DNA of 45,354 nucleotides from Minisyncoccota bacterium (GTDB taxonomy: Bacteria > Verrucomicrobiota > Verrucomicrobiia > Methylacidiphilales > Verrucolacustridaceae), in assembly GCA_030054195.1 (NCBI GenBank), contig JASGCJ010000008.1, forward strand, positions 1-45,354. The letters run 5' to 3'. Below are positions 23,101-35,100 of the stretch, in pieces. The notes beneath the pieces were generated by a model that had not been told where the DNA came from, searched no databases, and saw only the letters and a list, made by a program, of their open reading frames with translations. The translations under genes were made by a program, and so were the position numbers. Position 1 is the stretch's first letter, and each line of letters begins with the position of its first letter.

Positions 23101-26100
23101 TCTGAGCTCCAGTGCCCGTCAAGATTAACGCTCCGCTTCCCGTCTTTGTAAGATCGTACGCACCACTGATTGCGCCGGAGAGCGTCAACGCCGTACCCGT
23201 CACATTTGCAAAGCTGTTCGCCCCCAGGGTGATATTTCCAGCAAAGAGACTGGTCGCAGAACTGTTAGCGATCGTCCCACCGTTCAACCCCATCGCCTCA
23301 GCCGTGCTGTAGGTAACATTCTTGAAGTCGGTCGTCGCCCCGTTGGCCACCGTGACACCACCAGCTGCCGTACCCAGCGCACTGTTCGCCGTCAGTGTCA
23401 GCGTGCCGGCACTGACGGTCGTCGCTCCAGTATAGCTGTTCGATGCCGCCAAGGTCTGATTACCCGTACCGGTCTTGATCAACTGCCCGTTTGTTCCCGT
23501 GATCGTGCCCGCATAGCTCGTGCTCGTGTTGTCGGTGCCCATCGTCAGCGTGTTCCCTCCCAGGCTCACCGTTCCGCCCGTGCTTCCGCCACCCGCCAAC
23601 GATCCGATCGTCTGATTGTTTCCGTTCAGATCCACCAAAACATTCGCCACATTGGAGAGAACCATCGCCGAGGTGATGCCAAACGCATTCCCGGCTACTC
23701 CGGCTTTTAGGGTCCCCTTCTCCACCAACGTCGCTCCCGTGTAGGTGTTGCCTGCGGTCAGGAGCAACTCCCCGTTCCCCTGCTTCGCGATCCCACCCGA
23801 AACATTGTCCGCCAGTGAAATCAATCCAACCGTGGCTGTCGTGATGAATCCACCCTGCTTCAACACCACCGTGGGAGGCGTGGTGTAGCCATTTCCAGGA
23901 TTAGAGATAACGATGTTGGTCACCGCGCCGGTCACCTGATCAATCTCCGCATACGCCGTGGCTCCCGTTCCACCTCCACCAGTAATCTCCACGATCGGAG
24001 GAGCAATATAACCTGATCCACCATTGGCGATTGCGACAGAAGATAGACCTTTGCCAGCCGGAGCCTGTAATGACTGTCCGATCGTCACATTGAATCCAGC
24101 CGTATCGAACTTCGCCCCACCCTGATTAATCGTGATCCGGTCCAAACTATTAATGAAAGACCCGTTGTTGCCGATGGCCTTGAGAGTGCCTCCGTTGAAG
24201 TTCAGGAACTGGTTGCCAGCGGTGCGCTCGGACCAGATGTAACCGGTTTCCACCAGCCCACCGTTGAGATTGAGGGATGCGTTGTTGCTGAAATTCCCCC
24301 AGCTCGAGTTCAGGGAGATCCCGCGCTGCGCGGTGGCGAAAGATCCGTTAGCACCAACCGTCATTACCGTGTTTTTTCCAGTAGCGTTACCGACTGCGAG
24401 GGTTGTGTCGTAGCTGTTATTGAGGGCCCGCACGCTTCCGCCCATCAGATTCACAATGCCGACCTGCCCGTTAACAGAATCTGCCCGGCCAATATTAAAG
24501 TAATTCGTAACGGTAATTTCTCCCCCAGTGACAGCCAGCATGCCGTTTCCACCATATCCGGAGCCGACACCAAATTCGGAAAGACGATTCGTTCCCCCGC
24601 TCACCTCAAAATATCCATAGCTGTTAGCACCTCGTCCGATGATAAAGTTGTCGACGTCCGCTCCCGACTGGATCAGTAGGCTGCCCCCGTTTTGGTAAAG
24701 CGCCCCGGTCCCCCCATTGTCTCCCAGCACCACACCCACCCGGTCTGCGTTATTTAAGGTAGTCACTACATTACTATTACCGATTTCAACACGACCTCGG
24801 GCTCCGGCGACATTTCCTACCCACAGTGCATTCGCCGTAAATTTACCTCTTGTACCAAAGTTCACGATCCCATCGTTCACCGTCAGGTTTCCAGTGATGG
24901 CATTGTTCGTGCCCGAGAAGGTCTGCGTGCCTTTTCCGATTTTTGTCACAATCCCCCGACCACCATAAGCCGACAAATCCCGCAATGTTCCGGAGAATTC
25001 GGAACTCGCGTCCCCATACCCAATCCGCATCACTGGCTGGAAGTTGGGCCAACTATAACCTAACTCAATCAACCCACCTCCAGATAACGCACCTACGGTG
25101 ACATTCCCCTCGACCTGCGAGAAGGTCGCGTTGGTATTCACAAAGAGGGAGGCTTTGTTGTTATCCCAATTCGCCTGAACATTGTCGTGGGCCTTGATCG
25201 TTCCCTCTCTCAAATTAATCCAAGACCCCGCATCCATTGCAATATTGACCTGCCCCGCCCCACCAAAAATGAGCATCCCCTGCCCAGTCTTCTCCAGCGT
25301 CCCGGCTCCACTGATGGTCGCACCTTTCTGACGAGTCCCATTGGCGTATCCAGGAGCGTTGGTCAAATTGTACTCCAACACGGCATTGGAGTTGATAAAC
25401 ACCTGGCTAGCTGGTCCCGAACCACCAAGCGAAGCCCCCTGGGAAACCAAACGCCCTTCCATGATCTTGGTTCCTCCCGTGTGCGACACATTGGCTCCTT
25501 GAATCGTCAGCGTCCCGCTCCCCTTCTTCACCAACTCCAGCGTTCCGGCGCCAGTTCCTGTATTCACGTTCGGGTTTGCCCAAGTGTCGCGAATATATCC
25601 GTTGTACGTGGTGTTCGCTGTCTGGTTGATGGTGAAGGACGCCTTCGCATAGGCCCCGGTACTTAGTCCGGCGACTCCCTCACTGTTTTCGATGACCGCC
25701 CAGTCCGAGCGGCTTCCGTTCATCGTAAGGTTTCCGATCTCAAGATTGTTCCCCATCAGGGCGAGATACGAGTAAGGCACATTCACATCGAATTCCAGAT
25801 CCACATTCGACCCCAACTGCCGGGCTGCCCCAATCTCCACCATGTTGAAGATTCCGTTATAGCCGTTGCCGTTTCCGCCGATGATCAACTTACCCGCACG
25901 CCCGTCCGAGTAGATGGCCGATCCGTTGGTGCCCGCCAAGGTAAGAATCCCGCCGTCCACTCTCGTCACCCCGCTGTAGGTGTTCGACCCTGTCAACGTC
26001 TGCCGCCCCGCAAACGTCTTGTACAATCCTCCGGTGCCGGTGATCGATCCACCAAATGTGCCGGTCTGTCCTCCACCACCCAACGTCAGATTCCCACTGC

Positions 26101-29100
26101 CCAAGGTCACAGTTCCGGTTCCATTCAGAGCACCAATCGAATTATTGAAATTATTCAAATCCAACACCACGCCGTTGGAGAGGGTTGTGCCCGAATTCAC
26201 TCCGAACGCATTACTCGATCCCGCCCGCAACGTGCCCCCGCCCACTGTTGTTGTCCCCGTGTAGGTGTTGCTCCCGGAAACCGTCATGACCCCCGCCCCC
26301 TGCTTCACCACATTGCCGCCGCCGCCCCGCTGGTTCAGGTTGGCGGAGACCAGCAGATCCACGTCCTGGGAACCGTTCGCCACCGTGAAGACCGCCCGGT
26401 TGTCGATCGTCAGCGCCGAATTTGCACTCACCTTGCTAACCACCGCCTGGTTGGACGAGCTGAGGACGTTGAGGTTCATCACCTCCGTTGGATTCTCCCC
26501 GCCTCCTAGCTTCAGTTCGCCACCGGTCATATTCAGCGTGAAGACATCCTCGCCCGCATTGTTGCTGCCGTAGAAGTGATTGTTGATGTCAAAGCCGCCG
26601 ACCGTGCCCCCGTTGATGTTCAGGACATTGACCGCCTGACCCGTCGTCCAACCGAAGGCGTGCGCCCCACCGTACTTGTCACCCGGAGCGTTGGTGTAGT
26701 TCACCGTGGCGCCCTCGTTCACCGTCAGCGTCCCGCGGATCGTCCCCTGCCCATCCACCACCATCCCGCCCAGCGTCAGCGTGCCGGCGTTCACCGTCGT
26801 CCCGCCCGTGTAGTTGATGTGCTGACCGCTCAACGTCAGGTTGGCCGCGCCGTTCTTGACCAGGCCCAAGGTCCCGGTGCCGCCCCCGGCATAATCGCGG
26901 AAGATACCGTTGTAGCTTCCGTTCGTGGTCTGGTTCACCGTCAACACCGAGTTGCCCGTGGAGGCCCCCACCTGCGAATTCTGGATGTGGGCGATCCCTG
27001 CGTTGCCGCTCACGTTCAGGTTTCCGATCGACTGGTTAAAGCCCATCAAATCGAACGTCCCGTAAGCCAGCGAGGAGGCCGTCGGCCCAAAGGTCACGTT
27101 CACGTTCGTGCCCAACTGGTTGGCCGCACCCATCCGCAGGATGCTGTAGGTGTGGTTGGCACCGCTGCTCCCGATCACCACCTCCCCGCCCTGCCCGTCA
27201 AAGAGGGCCGGCCCATTCGTGTTGGCCAGCACCGTCACGCCCTGCCCCTGGGTGAAGGTTCCGGTGAAGGTGTTCTGACCACGTAAGGTCTGTGTCCCGC
27301 TGCCCGTCTTCGTCACCGCACCCGTTCCAGAAATCACCCCGCCGAATGAACCTGTGCCACTATCCGCTCCCACAGTAAGGTTGCTGGAGCCAAGGGTCAC
27401 GTTCCCGCCGGTAGTTCCTCCACCGGAAAGGGCCCCGATCGTCACATTGAAGTTGTTCAGGTCGAGCGTTGTCCCCGCCACGTTGGATAGTGTCACCGCC
27501 GAGTTGGCACCAAACGCCGTGGTCGAGCCGGCTTGCAACGTGCCGCCCGCCACGATCGTCGATCCGGAGTAGGCATTGCTGCCGGACATCTGCATCAAGC
27601 CGGCCCCTGCCTTAGTGACCCCCTTGCCTGCTGCGAGATTTCCGGAGTAATCCATGTTCACAACATTCGCACTCAGCAAGAAGTCGGTGGCCGCAGCACC
27701 TTCCTCGATAGTAAAGACCGTCATCGTTTGGTTTTCCCGCAGTCGCAGATTCCCGCGCCACTCCGCCGTGTTGCTGCTAGCCAGGGAGCGGAAAGTGCTC
27801 GCCGATTGACCCGCATATAGGTCGATCCGGCCCTGCGCACTGCTAGTCACCGTCTCGATCAGACCCGCGCGCATCGTGATCGCCACCCCGTCTAGCGTCA
27901 GGTTGTCCGAATTATAGATATCGCGCAGGGTCCCGCCGAAAATGTTCAGGGTGTCTATCTTTTGGGATACCCCGCCGTTATACCAACCCAGCGCATCGTG
28001 CGCGTCGGCAATTACCAGACCGTTATCATTGATCGTCAGGGTGCCCCGCAGCGCCCCGCCCACCCCGCCCGCTGTCAGACGCAAACTTCCATTGTTTACG
28101 ATGGTGTTCGTGTAGGTATTCACAGCCCTCAATTGCAGTTCCCCTGGCCCTTCCTGAATCAGCGTGCCCGTCCCGCTGATGGTGTTGGCAATCACGTTCG
28201 TACCGGAACGGTTGAAGATCAGCGTCCCATTGTTCACCACCGCACCCGTTCCCGAACCTAGCGTGCCGCCCGATCCCCCGTTACCAATCTGAAGGGTTCC
28301 GGACGAAATCGTCGTGGTGCCGCTCCAACTATTATCCTTTGTCAGAATCACCGTGCCCGTTCCCTGCTTGCCGAAATTACCCTGACCCGAGATCAACCCA
28401 TCCATCGTTACGGTGAAAGCCCCCGAATCCATCACTGCCGACCTGCCGCTGCTGAGCGCATAGTTGTTCGTTAAAGTCATGCTCGCCAGTGCGAGATTGG
28501 TTGAATTTCCAGTCACCGAGACTCCCCCCGTCCCCATCGCCGAGGCATTGCCCAACGCCACCGTCCCTGCCGTCATCACTGTTCCGCCCGAGTAGGTGTT
28601 CGTTCCCAAGAGCGTCAACGTCCCTGTCCCCTCCTTTGTCAGACTACCCACCCCACTCACGATCCCGCTGGCCGTCAGGTTGAACGAGTTCGGCGTGTTG
28701 ATCGTTCCATTGGCGTTGAGCTCAATGTTATTCGTCAACGTCACCGTCGCCCCCGCATTCAACTTCGCTCCCGCCGTGGCAAACTTCACATTTCCCGTCC
28801 CCAAGGCCGATCCGTGACCGATCGTCAGCCCGCCCGCATTCAACGTCGTTCCGCCGGAATAACTGCTCGCCGCAGTCAACGTCTGCGTGCCTGATCCGTT
28901 CTTCACCAAACCGCCCGTGCCCGAGATGGATCCCGCATAACTCGTCGAGGTGTTGTCCCCACCCACCGTCAGATTAGCTGAACCCATCGTCACATTCCCC
29001 CCGGCCGATCCTCCACCCGCCAGCGAACCGATCGAGTTATTGAACCCAGCGAGATCCAAGATTGCCCCCACCGTGTTGGCCAAGGTCACCGCCGAGTTCG

Positions 29101-32100
29101 ATCCGAGGGCCGCATTCGATCCCGCACGTAGGGTTCCGCCATTCACCGTAGTGGCACCGGTATAAAGATTCGTTCCAGAGAGGAGCATCACCCCCGCACC
29201 ATTCTTGGTGATCGCACCCCCGGCCGCACTCTGCGTGATCGCCGCACTGACGATCAAATCGCTGGCCGCGGCACCATCCGCCACGTTGAAACTGATCGTA
29301 GACAAGGAGTCCGTGCGAATATTGACGCGGCCGGAGATTTCCGAGCTGTCTGCGCTGGCGAAGGTGTTCACCGCCGTATTTCCCCAATCCCAATAATTGC
29401 CTGTCGTGGTTGAGGAGACGCCGTTATTCATCCGCATCTGCCCACCCGTCAAGTTCACCCCACCCGTGATATTCCAGATGTGCTGCCGCGCATCGGCATT
29501 GATGCTGTAACCATCCAACAAACCTCCGTTGATCACTAAGTTGGTCACTTGGGAGCCCGCCAACCACCCTAAGGCCCCTGTCCCCGTTCCCCTGAGGGCC
29601 ACGGTAGCGCCTTGGTTGATCGTCAGATTTCCCCGGACCACACCGATGCCGGACCAAGCCGGATTATAATTCCAACTATCGTTCAGCACCAGGGTTCCCG
29701 CATCGACCGTCGTGCCGCCAACGTAGGTATTCTGAGCCGTCAGGGTTAGGATGCCGTTGCCGGTTTTGAGGATGCTCCCGGCGTTCGCCATCACGGCATT
29801 GACCGTCAAGTCACTGCTGGCATCCGTTCCCCGTACCACGTCGAAGGTATTAATGCCGCTGTCGAAATTAAAGAATGCTGCACCGCTATTATTAATCTGA
29901 TTCCGGGCGCCACCGGAGGTCCGGAAAGTGTTCGTCCGATTTACAAAGTTGGCCGAGGTATTCAGCAGGGTGCCGTTCCCGTTCGTGCCAAACAGGAAGG
30001 TCTTCTGGTTGAAGTCATACCGGTCGCCACTGATCTGTGCGGTAGCACCGTTCCCGATGTTCACCGTGCTACCCGAGTAGGTATAGATTCCGCTCGCGGA
30101 GTTAAATTGCAAGGTTCCCGCTTCCACCGTTGTCTCTCCCGTGTACGTATTTCGACCTGAAATCGTCAATGTCCCGGCCCCCTGCTTGGTCAGCCCGCCG
30201 GAAATGTTATCCGCCAAAGTCGCCGTCCCCAGAGTTGCCACCCGGGTAAAGCCACCCTGTGTCAGTGTTATGGTCGGCGCACTGGTGTAACCCCAACCCG
30301 GATTGGTGATCACGATGCTGGTCACTTTGCCCGTCACCGGATCCACTACCGCCCGCGCCGTCGCCCCTGATCCGCCCCCGCCGCTGATGTTCACAAAGGG
30401 CGATCCGATATACCCATCTCCCCCATCCGTCACCGAGATTCCCGCCAGCCCCTTGCCCGTCGGTGCTTCCAAAGCCAGGGACGTCCCAATCGAGTTCCCA
30501 CCCGAATCGATCTTCGCCCCTCCCGAATTGATCGTGATCCGGTCGAGCCCGTTAAAGAAACCGGTCGTGCCGGCAGTGGCCTGTATCGTTCCACCGTTGA
30601 AGTTCAGGTACTGCGTGCCTGCCGTGCTGCTGACCCCGATCGAAGCGGCCTTGGTCAATCCACCGTTGAGGTTCAACACTGAACCGCCCGAACCCGCATA
30701 ATTCATGTCGATCCCGCCGCCGGAAGCGATATTCAATGTCGCCCCGTTCTCAACGCTCATGACGGTGTATTTGTTTCCTCCTCCAGGAAATCCGGTGTTC
30801 ATCCAGATTCCACGGGCATTGTTCACGTTCACCGTGCCACCCAACAAATTCACCGAGGCCCTTTGGTTCGCCACACTGTCCGAACGACCTGGCAAAAAGT
30901 ACTGGGTCGTTGTCAACGTCCCGCCGGTGATATCCATAATCCCGCTGCCGCCTGCATAGGAACCGACCCCCAGTTCAGCGATGCTGACCGATCCGCCGGA
31001 AAGATTGTAGTAGCCGTAGCTGCCCGCATTCCGTCCGATCATAAAGTTTTCCGCACTCGTAGCTCCCGTGACGTTGATCGTTCCGCCCGACTGGTAGAGC
31101 GCTCCCGATCCATCCTGTCCGATGATCATCCCGGTACTGCCACTGATCGTCAGGGTGTTGCCGCTCTGTACCTTCATCAAACCACGGTCGCTCGCCGCAT
31201 ATCCCAGAAACACTGTGGATGGCGTCACGCTTCCCGTGCTGCCAAAATCCACCGTACCGGAATTGATCTGCATCGACCCCGTGAAGGTGTTCGTCCCCGT
31301 CAGGCTCAGCGAACCGTTGCCCGATTTGATAAAGCTCCCCGCCCCGCTGATCACGCCGGAGTTGGTCATCGTGTAGTTTCCGTAATCAAACGTTCCCGTC
31401 ACGCCGCTGTTGATCGCGATCCTGTTTGTGATGTTCAGATTAGCTGTAGCCTGAATGACCGAGTTGGAGACAAAGGTCAACGAGCCCGACCCCAACGCGT
31501 CCGTGCTAGCAAAGGAGAGCGTGCCGGCGTTCAGAAGCGTGCCCCCCGAGAAAGTATTCTGCCCGCCCAACACCAACGTGCCCGTACCGGCCTTGGTCAG
31601 ACTTCCGACCCCACTAATGATCCCATTCTCCGTCAGCGTAAGAGAGGTTGGCGTATTGATCGTTCCGTTTGCGTTCAGCACGATGTTGTTCGTCAAAGTC
31701 ACCGACGCCCCGGCGTACAGCGTGGTGTTGTTCGCCGCAAAAGTCAGCGACCCTGTTCCCAGCGCCTGCGCATTCCCCACCGTCAATCCACCAGCATTTA
31801 ACGTCGTCCCGCCCGTATAAGTGCTGACCCCATTCAACGTCTGGTTCCCCGTCCAGTTCTTCACCAGGCCGCCCGTTCCGGAAATCACACCCGAATAAGT
31901 CGTATCGGTATTCAGCCCACCCGTGGTCAGGGTGGCCGATCCCAAGGTGACATTTCCACCATTCGCCCCGCCACCCGAGAGCGAACCGATGCTTTGGTTA
32001 AACCCAAAGAGATCCAGCACCACTCCAGGGGTATTGGCCAGGGTCACCGCCGAATTGGATCCAAAGGCGTTCGCTGCCCCGGCCTGCAGAACACCCCCGT

Positions 32101-35100
32101 TCACCGTGGTGGCCCCGGTGTAACTATTATTGTTCGCCAGCGACATCGTCCCCGCACCCGTCTTAGTCAACCCGGCCTGAATACCATTCGCATCCACCAG
32201 TTTGGCCGAAATATTTAAATCCGGAGCGGTACTCCCGGTCACATCCGCCACCGCAAAGGTCGTCGTCCCCGTGCGGCTCAATAGAATGTTGTTCAGCGAG
32301 TTCACCGAACTGTTGGCCGTAATCGACGATGCACTCGTCCCTCCCACCGTCACTGTTCCCCGCAGCTCATATGCCTGCCATCCACTGGCTGATCCTCCAT
32401 TCGCCCGTAACTCTCCACCGTTCATCGTCAGATTGTTCAGGTTATTGAAAAACGAACCGTTCTCCACCAGCGCCCCTTGGTTGATTGTGATCACAACGGG
32501 ACTACTCGCATCGGCGCCGCCAAAGACGTCCTGCCGGTCAAAGCGAAGAGTCGCTCCGCTGTTCAGCGTGATCGATCCTGTCGAAGTCCCATTGTTGTAC
32601 ATCGATCCCGAGCCCGAGAAGATGATCTTCCCACCGTTCACTACCGTCGCCCCTGTGTTCGTGCTGTTCCCGCTCAAGGTCAATTCCCCTACTCCCTCTT
32701 TTGTAAATCCGCCCGTCCCCGTCATCACTCCGCTGAAGGTACTGTTGGCGGCAGCGATGCTCTTCAGGTTTCCACTCCCCATGCTGATCGTGCCCGCCCC
32801 AGCGATCGAACCCAGCGTCTCGTTGAAGTTGCTCATCGCAAAGGTCGCCCCGCCCGCCACCGAAAGATTGGAGGCATCGGCCAACCGCTCCGCCGCCCCC
32901 AAGGTCACCGTCCCCTCGCTGATGGTTGTCGACCCGGTATACGTGTTCGCTCCGGAAAGAATCAGTCTTCCTGCACCAGTCTTCGAAAGGTTTTTACCCG
33001 CACCGGAAATAACCCCGGAAATCGTCCCCACGTCTGATCCAGACTGAACGGTCACACGTGTGCTATCGGTCATTGTCACCGGCCCCGAAATAACGCCGGT
33101 GGTGCCGGACAAACGCAAGGCCCCGTAGGAAGCTCCCTCGTTCCAACCAATCCCCGCCACCGAGATCGCATTGTTGAACGTCACATTCTCCACCGTAAGG
33201 CCGGAACCACTTCCGACCGTCACCGCTCCGGTGCCGAGTCCGCTTCCATGGGTTAGCCAAACCCGGGCACTGTTGATGGAGGTCGGTCCGCTAAATCCAC
33301 TGTTGTTTTGACTCACCCCAAAGTTCCCCACCGACGCTCCTCCGCTGCCTTCAAAAATCAGATTCCCTGCCCCAGAAATCGTGTTGCCCAGCGGGATCCA
33401 GCTCGTGTTCGCACTGTAATATTTCAAGGTCGAACCGCTCGCCACGGAGATATTGCCCCCGGCATTTCCGTTCCCTGCACTGGAACCCAGTTGCAAAGTC
33501 CCGGCCGAGACCACGGCACCACTCGTCAAATTCACATTCCCCAATGTCAGTTGACCCGCACCCACTTTCGTGATTTTAGATGCACTTGATCCTTGGGTGC
33601 CAGTTGTGTTGTTGAAAGTCAGGTTGGCCGAAGCATTCACAATATCAAAAGTGCCGTCGGAACCATTCTGCCAGAAGACCCTGCTGCTGGTGTCGGTTCC
33701 CGAACCCAGATACCGCAACGTTCCACCCTCGACGGCGAGGTAACCGGAGCCTATGCCGCTGCTGTTCATGATTTCCAAAACCCCACCCCGCACGCCGGTT
33801 CCGCCCGAATAAGATCCAATTCCAGTCATTCGCATCGTTCCAGCGCCGTACTTGTCCATAACGCCCGCGTTGGCGTTCCGTTGATTCAAATTCCCTGAGA
33901 CCAGCAGATCCACATCCTGCGAACCGTCCGCCACGGTAAAGTTTGCCTTGGTGTCGATCGTCAGCGCCGAGTTGGCCGAGACCTTGCTGATCACCGCCTG
34001 ATTGCCGGAGGAAAGTACATTGATGTTCATGGTACCAGTGGGATTATCTCCCCCGCCCAACTTCAGCTCGCCACCCGTCATGTTCAGGGTGAAGGTGCCA
34101 CCACCAAAGAAGTGATTGTTGATGTCCGCCCCACCCACCGTACCCCCGTTGATGTTAAGGACGTTCACCGAAGTCCCAGAATTCCAACCAAACGAGTTTG
34201 CGCTGGAGTAGTTCAACGTGGTCCCGCTGTTCACCGTAACCGTTCCACGGATCGCTCCTTGTCCGGGCGTGTTTCCACCCAACGTCAGGGTTCCGGCATT
34301 CACCGTGGTCCCACCGGTGTATTCTATCCGGTTTCCGCTGAGAGTCAGGTTAGCGGAACCCTCCTTCACAAGTCCGATCGTTCCTGAGGTCCCGTTTCGG
34401 AAGTAACCTGAGTAGGTCGCATCAGTTGTCTGGTTGACCGTAAGAATGGAGTTACCGAAGCCGGTCTCGTTCTGCGTGTTCTGGATCACCGCCTCCGCGG
34501 GTCGGGCTCCAACCTCCAGATTCCCAATCGTCTGGTTTTGTCCCATCAAATTGAAGAAGGCGTTGCCGGTCCCGACATCGAATCGAACCGTGACATTCGA
34601 CCCCAACTGGTTCGCCGCCCGGGTATGAAGGATACCTCCTCCGTTAATGCTGACCGTACCGGTCGTGCCTACGTAGAGAGCCGGTCCGGAAGTATTCGCA
34701 AGCGAAAGGGTTCCCATCGTTTCATAAGAGGTGGAACCGCTGGAGATGATGGTCGAACCGGTGTAGTTCTGTCCCCGCGTCAGGGTGAAGTTGCCTGAAC
34801 CAGTCTTAGTCATTCCACCTGTCGTGGTGATGATGCCACTGTAACTCGTGGTCGCATTGTTGCCGCCGGTGGTTAACCGACCACTACCCAAAAGAATTTC
34901 GCGCTGAACGGGGGTTGTGTAGGAGACGATCACCACACCTGATCCACCGTCGCCACCATAATTGTTCGCGTTGTAGTGAGATCCTCCACCTCCACCTCCA
35001 CCAGTGTTCGCACCACCTGATCCGCCGGGCGTCTGCGCCCAGACTCCGGTGCCACCCCCGCCGCCGGCCGCTCCCTTGTTCAATCCATCGCCGCCAACCG

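Noticed and set aside
30863-33047. Plus-strand open frames up to 312 codons inside the giant gene
   Set aside because: The repeat-rich, stop-poor composition of the giant gene leaves long antisense frames throughout. They have Arg/Pro-rich nonsense translations and no domain.
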